NCBI GenBank assembly: GCA_001897795.1
Contig: MKUL01000071.1
Coordinates: 1-38,406 of the forward strand
Reading direction: 5' to 3'
DNA from: Alphaproteobacteria bacterium 41-28
GTDB taxonomy: Bacteria > Pseudomonadota > Alphaproteobacteria > UBA9655
DNA length: 38,406 nt
The stretch's first letter is position 1; every line of letters begins with the position of its first letter. The notes under the pieces were generated by a model. It had not been told where the DNA came from. It searched no databases and saw only the letters and a list, made by a program, of their open reading frames with translations. The translations under genes were made by a program, and so were the position numbers. Of this stretch, positions 1 through 8,185 are shown in pieces.

Positions 1-74
1 GGACGAGCCAAATATAAGGGGTGACCCCATCGGAAATCATCTTTACACATTCTATTGATTTTAAACATATTTTC

Positions 75-100
75 AAAGGGGGAATGGGTTTCCCCCTTTT
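75..100 (+). terminator. Strong hairpin, likely intrinsic terminator
   Basis: A perfect 10-bp inverted repeat (AAAGGGGGAA at 75-84, TTCCCCCTTT at 90-99) encloses a 5-nt loop and is followed by one more T. It lies before the first gene, so it probably ends transcription of whatever precedes the window. It is flanked by GGGGTGACCCC (about 19-29) and TGACCCC (about 104-110), so the surroundings are palindrome-rich. The rest of 1-199 holds no gene I can support. Confidence 0.6.
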
Positions 101-199
101 GTCCTGACCCCTTTTGCGATTTGTTTTCTCTCAAAATTGATTTTTACTCTGAATAGACAGAAATAGGGCTGTTTTTTATAGCATCAAGGAGTAAAAAGA

Positions 200-433
200 A
201 TGCAAATTCATAATGAATCTACACAACCCTCTGTAAGTGTAGACGACTTCGTCACCATCAGACAACTCACCACGAGCAACCCAGCCTTCACAGAAGGAGG
301 AATTCGAGCTCTTATTTTCCGAGCTGAGCGCAACGGCTTTAATTGTTGTATCCGTCGGATAGGAAGGAAGATCCTCATCTCTAAAAGTGCTTTTTCTCGT
401 TGGATTGAAGCCCAAAATGGAGAAGTGCGATAA
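200..433 (+). CDS. AlpA/excisionase-like helix-turn-helix protein
   Basis: A 77-residue protein whose central part (residues about 14-70, from VSVDDFVTIRQL to SAFSRWIEAQN) resembles the small winged-HTH proteins of the AlpA/MerR-like excisionase group: an N-terminal 'choose a helix' segment, a basic IRRIGRKILI strand pair and a C-terminal helix. Such proteins bind DNA and control integrase or replication genes of satellite phages and integrative elements. A good Shine-Dalgarno, AAGGAG (186-191), sits 8 bases before the ATG. Its TAA is directly followed by the ATG of the primase gene, so the two are co-transcribed. This HTH plus DUF3987 pair is a familiar mobile-element replication module. The family assignment rests on pattern only. 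Confidence 0.7.
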   Translation: MQIHNESTQPSVSVDDFVTIRQLTTSNPAFTEGGIRALIFRAERNGFNCCIRRIGRKILISKSAFSRWIEAQNGEVR

Positions 434-2983
434 ATGATGAATGGGAAAATAGAAAAGCCCCTCTTTAAGGGAGAGGGGCTAACCAAAGGGTTACAACCTA
501 TTTTTAGCATCTCCAATCTTGCCACTCAACAAATTGGGCCCTCTCCCACGTCTTCTTTCAAGTCATTCCTGCCAGGGAACTATGTCAAAGACTTTATGGA
601 AGCCATGCGCTGTGCAGGGATCAATTTTAACGAAAAGATTATAGGAGATGGGGCGATTCATCGTTTTTCTACAGATAAAAAGGGTGGAAAAGATGGATGG
701 TATGTCTTTTATGGCCTTGCGGGAGCCTTCGGCGATTGGAGCCGCGATATCCATGAGAAGTGGAGTCTCAGCAATAAGATCGCTCCCGGCCTGGATAAAG
801 AACAAGTCTATGAACAAATTGACAAAGCAAGGGAAGCTGCGGAAGAAGAAAAGCAGCAGAAATATGAAGAAACCGCTATATCAGTCTTACAGAAATGGGA
901 ATCTTATGCTGAAGCTGGGCATTCTCCCTATTTGGAGCGTAAGAAAGTAAACCCTTTTGGTGTCCATTTTCATAACGGTTGCGTGATCATTCCTCTAAGA
1001 GATATCAATGGTAAACTCTGGAGCCTCCAATCAATTCAGTCGGATGGTAAAAAACGGTTCCTTCCGGCTGGTCGTAAAAAGGGCTGCTTTCACCATCTGG
1101 GTTCGTTTCAGAATGGAAGCCCTATCCTCATTTGTGAAGGCTATGCCACAGGCGCCAGTCTTTATATGGCAACGAAAAAGTCAACAGTAGTTGCCTTTGA
1201 TGCGGGGAATCTGGAGCCCGCTATTGAAGAATTAAAGAAAGCCTATCCCAATAGTCTTATCAAAATTACAGGAGATGATGATGTTTGGAAAGAAATGAAT
1301 ACCGGCCGTACCACAGCAGAAGAAGTAGCTCAAAAACATGGCTGTTTGACATTGTTTCCGGTGTTTAAAAATAGAGAAACAAAACCAACGGACTTCAATG
1401 ATCTCCATGTGTTGGAGGGGATTGAGGAGGTAAAAATACAAATCGATAAAGCAACCCAACCTCAACAAACAGAGTGGCCTGAACCAACGCCTCTCAAGAG
1501 CATCAAAAAGGATCTCTCTCCTGTCATACCGCTCCCTCCAAAACTCATTCCCGAGCCCTATCAAGATTGGCTCACGGATATCGCAGAACGCATGCAGTGT
1601 CCCTTGGACTATGTCGCGGTTGCAGCCCTGATTGTCACGGCGTCCTTGATTGGCGCAGGATGTCGAGTTCGTCCAAAGCGTCATGATTCTTGGTCCATTG
1701 TCCCCAACCTTTGGGGAGGGGTTGTGGGGCGACCGAGTACCTTGAAAAGCCCGAGTCTGAAGGAAGTCATCAAGCCTTTAAAACTTCTAGAGGAAGAGGC
1801 TTACTTGGCTTTTGAAAAAGAAAACCAGGCTCATGAAATCGAAATGGAGAGCTATAGGGTTCAAAAGGAGGCCATTAAGAAAAGGATGGGAAAAGCTGCC
1901 GACCTCCGAAATACGCTCGACATTGGGCTTGCTAAGGAAGAGCTTAAAATGCTCAAAGAACCCCCACCTCCGATTTGGAAGAGATATTACACAAACGATA
2001 CGACCATAGAAAAAATCCATGAGCTTCTTTCTCAAAATCCCCGCGGACTATTGTTATATCGGGATGAGCTTATTGGCCTATTAACGACCTGGGATAAGAT
2101 AGGTCATGAGGCGGACCGCTCGTTCTATTTAGAGGCTTGGAATGGGGATGATTCAAAGACAACTGACCGTATGGGGCGAGGAACGACACACACGAAGAAC
2201 CTTTGCATCTCCATACTCGGAAGTACGCAGCCTGATAAAATGTTATCCTATTTTCACCAGACTTTATTTGGGTTCTGCAATGATGGACTATTGCAGCGTT
2301 TTCAATTGTTGATCTATCCGGATGAGGTCAAAAACTGGACATTAATCGATAAGAAACCAAATATCACAGCTCAAAAAGAAGCCGCTTCCATTATGAAGGA
2401 ACTTGCCACAATGAACTTCTGTGAGTACGGAGCGATTCAGGAAGGGGACGAGACACCTTACTTTTGTTTCACGGAGGAGGCTCAACAATTCTTTTACACT
2501 TGGGTAACGGATCTTGAGTGTGAAAAGCTTCGTGCTGAAGAAGAACCCATTTTTATTGATCATTTGGCTAAGTATCGCAAGCTTATGCCCTCACTTGCTC
2601 TGATCTTCCATCTCATCAATGTTGCAAGCGGAAAGGAACGCGGAGCTATCCCACTTGATTGTGTAGGACGAGCAACTGCTTGGTGTGACTATTTGGAGAT
2701 GCATGCGCGCCGGATTTATGAGATGGGTCTTAGCCCTGGGTATCAAGCCGCAAGAAATCTTGCAAGGCGGATTCAGGGGCGAGACTTAAATGATCCTTTC
2801 GATGCAAGAGACGTTTACCGGAAAGAATGGGCATTTTTGAAAACCAGGGAAGAGGTTGAGGCCGCCTGTGAGCTTCTTATAGATTTGGGCTGGTTGAAAG
2901 AGGGAGCTCTTGCTGAGGGTCGAAAAACAAAAAGAGTCTTCTTCGTGAATCCTAAAGTCCTTAAGAGAGGCAACCATGAATAA
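434..2983 (+). CDS. Toprim-DUF3987 mobile-element primase/helicase
   Basis: An 849-residue replication protein of a phage or integrative element. The N-terminal half is primase-like, with a Toprim region: EGYATG at residues 235-240 (catalytic Glu), ITGDDD at 278-283 and TDFND at 319-323. From about residue 374 it matches DUF3987 (YQDWLTDIAERM, then a hydrophobic helix), with a P-loop-like GRPSTLKS at 432-439, so an ATPase/helicase role is likely. It probably primes and unwinds the element's DNA. The first 20 or so residues are encoded by a GC-rich palindrome (456-480) and look unlike family sequence. ATG at 596 (MEAMRC) could be the ancestral start; I keep 434 because it abuts the HTH stop codon. 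It overlaps the next gene by 8 bases (ATGAATAA). Confidence 0.85.
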   Translation: MMNGKIEKPLFKGEGLTKGLQPIFSISNLATQQIGPSPTSSFKSFLPGNYVKDFMEAMRCAGINFNEKIIGDGAIHRFSTDKKGGKDGWYVFYGLAGAFGDWSRDIHEKWSLSNKIAPGLDKEQVYEQIDKAREAAEEEKQQKYEETAISVLQKWESYAEAGHSPYLERKKVNPFGVHFHNGCVIIPLRDINGKLWSLQSIQSDGKKRFLPAGRKKGCFHHLGSFQNGSPILICEGYATGASLYMATKKSTVVAFDAGNLEPAIEELKKAYPNSLIKITGDDDVWKEMNTGRTTAEEVAQKHGCLTLFPVFKNRETKPTDFNDLHVLEGIEEVKIQIDKATQPQQTEWPEPTPLKSIKKDLSPVIPLPPKLIPEPYQDWLTDIAERMQCPLDYVAVAALIVTASLIGAGCRVRPKRHDSWSIVPNLWGGVVGRPSTLKSPSLKEVIKPLKLLEEEAYLAFEKENQAHEIEMESYRVQKEAIKKRMGKAADLRNTLDIGLAKEELKMLKEPPPPIWKRYYTNDTTIEKIHELLSQNPRGLLLYRDELIGLLTTWDKIGHEADRSFYLEAWNGDDSKTTDRMGRGTTHTKNLCISILGSTQPDKMLSYFHQTLFGFCNDGLLQRFQLLIYPDEVKNWTLIDKKPNITAQKEAASIMKELATMNFCEYGAIQEGDETPYFCFTEEAQQFFYTWVTDLECEKLRAEEEPIFIDHLAKYRKLMPSLALIFHLINVASGKERGAIPLDCVGRATAWCDYLEMHARRIYEMGLSPGYQAARNLARRIQGRDLNDPFDARDVYRKEWAFLKTREEVEAACELLIDLGWLKEGALAEGRKTKRVFFVNPKVLKRGNHE
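456..480. repeat. Palindrome inside the 5' end of the primase gene
   Basis: AGCCCCTCT (456-464) and AGAGGGGCT (472-480) form a perfect 9-bp inverted repeat with a 7-nt loop. In frame it encodes KPLFKGEGL, a peptide style typical of palindromic repeats inserted into reading frames. It may be a repeat element tolerated in the ORF or a translational control hairpin just after the start codon. Confidence 0.6.
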
Positions 2984-3443
2984 ATGGCTGAATCAATTTT
3001 TAAAAAAACCCGACATTTCCGACAAACCCGACAAACCCGACAAATCCGACAGATTCGGCTTCAATATGAATATGTCGGATTTGTCGGATAGTCCCCTGAG
3101 CTTTTTAGAAGAAAATTTGGGAAATATATCTAAAACAGAACCCGACATTTCCGACAGATTCGATTCCAATGTGAATATGTCGGATTTGTCGGGTAGTCCT
3201 CTGGGCCTTTGCAATAGAATTGTCTCCCCTTCCGGTGAATATGATTACGAAGAACGCCTCGCCATTGCTGAGATCGACGGGAAGCAGTCTCCTCTCCAAG
3301 CCCATCGTATTTCTTATTTGGATGCCTTCATCTCTATCTTATCCACCCTGGCTGAAGATGATTCTCACCAGGATTGGCTGACTCAAAAAATCCAAACAGC
3401 CCTGGCGATTCTGGAGGCGAAGAATTTCCGGGTTCTGAACTAA
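2976..3443 (+). CDS. Small accessory protein next to the primase, repeat-bearing
   Basis: A 155-residue protein of unknown function, translationally coupled to the primase (its ATG overlaps the primase stop). Residues 10-75 are low complexity: DKPDKPDKSD followed by MSDLSD, then a second DISDRF...MSDLSG block. This reflects repeated and inverted 9-bp DNA words rather than a protein fold. The C-terminal part (about residues 88-150: YEERLAIAEIDGK..., then a helical ILSTLAEDD...) looks like a short conserved helical domain often found beside DUF3987 genes in alphaproteobacterial elements (memory-based). The 3' end overlaps a possible upstream extension of the next ORF in another frame, but that gene probably starts at 3545. 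A role in replication is inferred from position only. Confidence 0.65.
   Translation: MNKWLNQFLKKPDISDKPDKPDKSDRFGFNMNMSDLSDSPLSFLEENLGNISKTEPDISDRFDSNVNMSDLSGSPLGLCNRIVSPSGEYDYEERLAIAEIDGKQSPLQAHRISYLDAFISILSTLAEDDSHQDWLTQKIQTALAILEAKNFRVLN
3009..3193. repeat. Iteron-like array of 9-bp words in both orientations
   Basis: Five tandem 9-mers (CCCGACATT, TCCGACAAA, CCCGACAAA twice, TCCGACAGA) fill 3009-3053. Inverted copies TGTCGGATTTGTCGGA lie at 3073-3088. A second set repeats the 16-mer CCCGACATTTCCGACA (3009-3024 and 3141-3156) and again has inverted copies at 3178-3193. ACAAATCCGACA (3040-3051) and TGTCGGATTTGT (3073-3084) form a perfect 12-bp dyad. Direct and inverted copies encode different peptides, which points to DNA-level function such as a replication origin or protein-binding site. 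Confidence 0.65.
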
Positions 3444-3544
3444 ACTTCTATTCGTCTAAACCGTGTCTTTTCCTCATTAAAAACAACCAGGAAATTAACC
3501 AGGAAGTCTTGACGCATATTTTGCTTCCTGGTAATTTGAAGGGT

Positions 3545-4897
3545 ATGAAGATTGAACAATTTTTATCATTAGATGAAGGAAAGATTTTGGAGTTTAAAGA
3601 AAACTCCACAAGCTCACACAATATTATAAAAACGATTGTTGCTTTTGCAAATACAGCAGGGGGAACTCTTATTTTAGGGGTGCGTGATGAAGACAAGGCC
3701 ATCATTGGGATAGATAACCCCCTCAAAGAGGTTGAAAAAATAACCAATCTTATTAACGATTGTATATCGCCTAAAATCTCCCCCAATGTCGATGTTTTTT
3801 CTTATAGAAACAAGAGCTTATTGCTGGTGCAGATTTATCCTGGAGCCAACAAGCCCTATTATCTTAAAACCTCCGGCATACCCAAAGGCGTTTATTATCG
3901 TGTGGGGCCAACCAATCGGGAAGCTGATCAAACCATGATCGAGGAGCTCAAGCGATCTGTCACAAATAAATATTTTGATGAAACGCCTCTGGTGGATTTA
4001 AACCCGGAAGCAATCGACTTCCGGGTTGCTTCCGGGTTCTTTGAGAGTAAGCGATCGCTTAGCAAAAAGGATCTTGAAACGTTGGAACTTGTCGTAAGTA
4101 GCCACGGCAAGAAGGTTCCAACCATAGGGGGAATTATCCTTTTTAGCCCGCGAAGAGAAGAGCTCTTCCCAGATTGCTGGATACAAGCCGGCAGATTTGC
4201 AGGAACGACAAAGGCCAACATTATCGATTCCTTTGAAATCCATGACTACCCCATCACCTCTATTGAAAAAGCCGCTGATTTCGTGAAAAAACATTCCTTA
4301 TTTGGCTATAAAATTGAAGGGCTACAACGAACTGAACACTGGTCAATTCCCATTAATGCGGTGAGAGAGGCCATCATTAATGCTTTTGCCCATAGTGATT
4401 ATTCCCAACGGGGAGCTCCCATTCGACTCGCTATTTTTGATGATCGTTTAGAGATAGAAAATCCTGGACTTCTCCCGTTTGGACTTACGGTAAGCGATAT
4501 CATAGAAGGGGTTTCAAAAATAAGAAACAAAGTCATTGTCAGGGTATTACACGAACTTGGTTATATTGAAAAATGGGGAATGGGAATAGTGCGCATCATT
4601 GAGGGATGTCGAGATGCTGGTTTGCCCACACCAGAGTTCAAAGAAATCGGCGATCGCTTTCGCGTCATTATATATACAACGGTTATGGAACCCCCAAAGC
4701 TCGACAAGCTTGATCAAGAAATTATACAAGTCATACGGACTTCAGAGGGGCTCTCAACATCCGAAGTGGCAGAAAAAATAGGTCTTTCCGTGCGTGCCGT
4801 CAGGGAACGTTTGAAAAATCTCGTCACCTTAAATTACCTTTATGTGGCAAGCACAGGACCCTATGATCCGCATAAGAAGTATAAAGTAAGAACTTAA
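3545..4897 (+). CDS. AlbA_2 (Schlafen-like) / HATPase_c_4 putative transcriptional regulator
   Basis: Reading from MKIEQF the protein is 450 residues. The N-terminus is a typical AlbA_2/divergent AAA_4 domain: LEFKENSTSSHNIIKTIVAFANTAGG, then LILGVRDED (residues about 13-50). A central HATPase_c_4-like part contains NAVREAIINAFAHSDYSQRG and DRLEIENPGLLPFG, with conserved Asn and a GMGI box. A winged helix follows near the C-terminus (GLSTSEVAEKIGLSVRAVRERL). Such proteins are often annotated as RecG-like helicases but are better seen as nucleic-acid-binding regulators or defence-related proteins. An in-frame upstream start at 3374 exists, but its extra 57 residues overlap the preceding gene and do not look like the family, so 3545 is preferred; no strong ribosome-binding site marks it. 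Confidence 0.8.
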   Translation: MKIEQFLSLDEGKILEFKENSTSSHNIIKTIVAFANTAGGTLILGVRDEDKAIIGIDNPLKEVEKITNLINDCISPKISPNVDVFSYRNKSLLLVQIYPGANKPYYLKTSGIPKGVYYRVGPTNREADQTMIEELKRSVTNKYFDETPLVDLNPEAIDFRVASGFFESKRSLSKKDLETLELVVSSHGKKVPTIGGIILFSPRREELFPDCWIQAGRFAGTTKANIIDSFEIHDYPITSIEKAADFVKKHSLFGYKIEGLQRTEHWSIPINAVREAIINAFAHSDYSQRGAPIRLAIFDDRLEIENPGLLPFGLTVSDIIEGVSKIRNKVIVRVLHELGYIEKWGMGIVRIIEGCRDAGLPTPEFKEIGDRFRVIIYTTVMEPPKLDKLDQEIIQVIRTSEGLSTSEVAEKIGLSVRAVRERLKNLVTLNYLYVASTGPYDPHKKYKVRT

Positions 4898-4949
4898 TTT
4901 TGGCTTTTTCCTCTTGCTTGGCAAACAAGAAAATCGTATCCTGCATTTA

Positions 4950-4970
4950 GCTATTTCATTGGGAAATAGC
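4950..4970. repeat. Hairpin at the truncation point of traA
   Basis: GCTATTTC (4950-4957) and GAAATAGC (4963-4970) form a perfect 8-bp stem with a 5-nt loop. It lies exactly where recognisable TraA coding begins (TAG at 4967-4969 closes the frame) and may mark the deletion or recombination junction. No T-run follows, so it is not a standard terminator. Confidence 0.45.
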
Positions 4971-7279
4971 GCGCCGAGGCCTTTTTAGGAGCTGTAAAAG
5001 CCTTAAACATTAAAGCTGTTGTTGTAGGAGATGCCGCTCAACTGCAACCTGTTGAAGCCGGTCCTGCTTTTCGTCTTGTGACAGAGCAAGTCGGTGCTTC
5101 ACGTCTTGAGGAGGTCGTTCGGCAAAAGGAGGATTGGCAAAGAGAAGCAACGGTTTGGTTTGGAAAGCAAGAGTCTCAAAAGGCTATCCAGGCTTATCAC
5201 ATGCGGGGACATATTCACATTTTCGAAGAAAAACTCCCCGAGGTGCAAAGTGCTGAGGATGTTGTGAAGCGTTATGAGATATCTTTCCGGACATCCAGTC
5301 TTATCTTTAGGGAGATCCTAAAGGATGTTCAAGGAGAAAAGGAAGTTTCTGAAGAGAAAAGCCTTTATGAAAGAGCTAAAAATCATGAGGACTACAGAGA
5401 ATTTCTAAAGTGGCGAGATATTCAAAAAGAAGCAGGAAAGGAGATTCTCTCTCAGCCAGAGCATTATCGATCTGCTTTAGAAGAAAGACGCCTTGATCCT
5501 TCGGAAATGGCTAGGCTTTTCATGGACAAGGGACAAAACAAGGAGTCTCAATACAAAGAAGCCGCGCAACTCCTTAAAACGAAGAGGCTTGATCATCTTA
5601 TCGGCATAGAGCGTGCGCCTGGCCAAGGAGTGGAAATTAGAGATACAGCTAAAGATGCTCTTCTTAAAGATTGGCTAAAGGCTTACAAGGAGGACCCTCA
5701 GAGAAGCCTTTTGATGATGGCCTATAGTAACCGTGATGTCCAAGATCTAAATATCCAAGCCAGAGATCATTTAAAAGCTTCAGGAAACATTGCAAAAGAA
5801 GATTTTACCTACACCATTATGCGAGACGTTGAAGATGACTTTGGCAGGCGAGCAAAAATTAAAGAAGAGAGACCTTTCTCAAAAGGAGACCAGATTGTTT
5901 TTACACGTAACGATGGAGGTCTGGGAGTTAAAAACGGATCAATTGGAACGATTTTATCCTTAGATAAGAATAAGGTAGAAGTCAAACTTGATGAGGGGAA
6001 GACGTTTAGTTTTTCGCCCAATCTTTTTTCCTCCTTTGATCAAGGGTGGGCTATCACAATCCATAAATCCCAAGGTACAACGGTTGATAAGAGTTTTCTC
6101 TTAGCCTCTCACGAGATGAATCAAAATTTGGCCTATGTGGCTCTGACACGACATCGAGAAGATGTGCAGATTTATGGAAGTGGTTGTGATTTCTGGCGAG
6201 AAGGGAAGGTCGCTGATATTCTCTCAAAATCTGGAGAAAAACTCAGTGCCGCGGATTATCTTGATAGTCATTCTCTTGCCAAGCTCACGCGTGAAGAAGA
6301 TCGCTTTTTAGGAAAACTCTTTACGCGTCTTTCTGATGAACTCCATGCTATGGGGGCTGTTTCTAAACAAATCTTTAAATCTGTTGCCGATCATTTCTTA
6401 GGACGTACCCCAGAGCGTGGTGATCTCGAACAAAATATTATTTTAAAGCCTGAAGTGATTCGAGAAGAAAATCGAGCACAGGAGATTTTGAAAAAAACAT
6501 CTCCTCCTATGCTCGATAGGAGGCCAGAGCACGATGAAAGCCAAATTAATATATCCTCTAGCTTGAGGAAAAGTTTAGAACAAAAACAAGAAACTGTCAC
6601 ACCTTCTCTTCAGGAGGTATATGAAGATATGAAGCACCCTGCTTTTAATGAGGCTGGGTTCATTAAAAAAGTCTTTGAGAAAGGGTTAAAACTGCATGGA
6701 GATGAGTCTGCCATTGGTTATTGGCAAGAAAAGAGTGAGCCTTATATGAGACTTTATGAGCAAAAGCTTGAAGCTGTTGAACGCGAGCTTCATTCCCCCC
6801 TTTTAAGTTATATGTCAGATAAATCAAGAGACTTAGCCCGAAAAGCAGCCAAGGAAGATCCGAATAGAGTTTTAGAGTTCTTAAAGAACCTTCAAGCTTC
6901 AAAGCAAAAAGAGCTGGATACTAAAGAAAGAGAAATGCATCGAGCTCAAGAGTTAAGTCAAAAGTCAGAGGGATTTTCTTCTACCAAGGAGAGGGAAGAA
7001 ATTAGCGAAGATATCTTTCACAAAGAGCTACGGGAAGCCTACTCTGCTTATTTTAGATTCAAGGAGCTCAAAGAGGATCTTCAAAATACTCCCTTTGATC
7101 CTGTTGTTAAAAAAGAGCTCCGTGAGCTTGGGAAATCCATTTACAAAAATAAGGAAGCTTTCGATGTTATTAAGAACATGGACCCTGATATAAGTAAAGC
7201 TATTCAAAAAGAAGCTCAACAAAAGAAAATTGAGCATGATCTTGATCGAGGAAGGGGGGATTGTCTTTGTAAAATCTGA
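4970..7279 (+). pseudogene. traA: 5'-truncated TraA (Ti-type) conjugative relaxase/helicase
   Basis: The frame is open from 4970 but its first plausible start is GTG at 5078, inside the helicase domain. Upstream of that GTG the frame still reads helicase motif III (VVVGDAAQLQPVEAGPAF, from 5018), so the gene has lost its 5' part. What remains is the RecD-like C-terminal helicase half: a KGDQIVFTRNDGGLGVKNG segment, TIHKSQGTTVD and YVALTRHRED (motifs V and VI, near residues 325-360 of the GTG frame), then a long charged coiled-coil tail. The MobA/MobL relaxase domain and Walker A/B motifs are absent. In full TraA these nick and unwind the transferred strand during conjugation. This is a relic of a RAGE-like or Ti-like transfer system; a truncated protein from GTG 5078 could still be made but should lack both activities. 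Confidence 0.8.
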
Positions 7280-7327
7280 ACGTCTTTATCCGATTTGAGG
7301 AACTCAATGAGCTGCTAATTTTGAGAG

Positions 7328-7936
7328 TTACTTTGATTTTTTCTTGCTTTTCATCTGATTGTTGGCTTTTTGTTTTACAGCAGCTTCTTCGGCTTTTTTT
7401 CTTTTAAAGTACTCTTCCGTATACCATTGAAGGTTAGATTCACAAAGATGCCGAGCGCTTTTTTCTCCTTTTATCATATAAAGAGTAAAAAAGAGGGAAA
7501 TGGCTGTCCCCGTAAGGACACAAGCTACAAACAAAAGAAAAAAAGGTTTTGTCCAAAGGCTTGTATATTGGCTCATCATACTTTTCCAAGAGTTTAGGGT
7601 GTTTTGTCCTTGGCTCTGAAGGTGTTTCATATCGTCTTCTGTCCTTTTTAAAACAGGAGAAAACATTTGCTCGAAGCTTGACTTAACCTGGGAACTTGTG
7701 TCAGAAAAATGTTTTGTAAAAAGGGCTGAAATCTTCTTGTCTATCGTTTCAGTGACTTTTTATTCAAGGTTTTGCCTGAAACTAGCAAGAACTTTACTGA
7801 TTTTTTCTGAGAAATCTTTTTTGTTTTTGTCTATTTCTTTGTTGATTTTGTTATGGAGAGCTTTAAGAGCGTCCTCAAGAACATCCGTAGCAACTTGTTT
7901 TTCTAAATCTTGGAAGTTAGTATCATCTTTGGGCAT
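7328..7936 (-). pseudogene. Coiled-coil membrane protein gene broken by an in-frame TAA
   Basis: On the minus strand the frame starts at ATG 7936 (MPKDDTNFQDLEKQ, with AAGGA about 11 bases upstream) and runs to 7328, 203 codons in all, but TAA at 7760-7762 interrupts it after FRQNLE. The same frame continues with KVTETIDKKISALFTKHF and then FSPVLKRTEDD, a hydrophobic segment (PFFLLFVACVLTGTAISLFF) and a Lys-rich tail. The architecture and length match the intact 203-residue gene at 10367-10978 (compare FSPVLKRTEDD with LSPIFKRAEED, and TKPFFLL with DQPFLTL). A single nonsense change (for example CAA to TAA) therefore explains the break. An internal start at 7666 could still give the membrane half. 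Function unknown. Confidence 0.75.
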
Positions 7937-8185
7937 TTCTTTTTTCCTTCTTTTAATTGAATACGTTCTAATAATTGGTAAGAATATCAAAATTATATTG
8001 CTTAAGACATATAGCTTTGCTAGGGTCTTTAAAAATAGCAGCAGAGGGCTGCTAAGCACACTTGAACTATGAGTCAAGGCTATACTCGATACGGTTGATA
8101 TAATCACCAATTGTATACTGTAGTGCTTTTTAATAAATAATTTCTTCGAAATTATTTTGTTACACATTTTTTGGAGTTAGTTTTT

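Noticed and set aside
3009..3193. CRISPR array
   Set aside because: The repeats are 9 bp, adjacent without spacers and occur in both orientations within a coding frame.
3374..3544. Longer start for the AlbA_2 protein
   Set aside because: The extra 57 residues overlap the previous gene and do not resemble the family; the domain begins just after ATG 3545.
7370..8072. Plus-strand ORFs opposite the broken membrane-protein gene
   Set aside because: Their translations are Phe/Ser/Leu-rich shadows of the minus-strand coding frame, with no signal or motif of their own.
8062..8119. Promoter for the Lys/Glu-rich protein gene (TATAAT at 8099, TATACT at 8114)
   Set aside because: Good -10 boxes, but I found no -35 at acceptable spacing, so no promoter is called.
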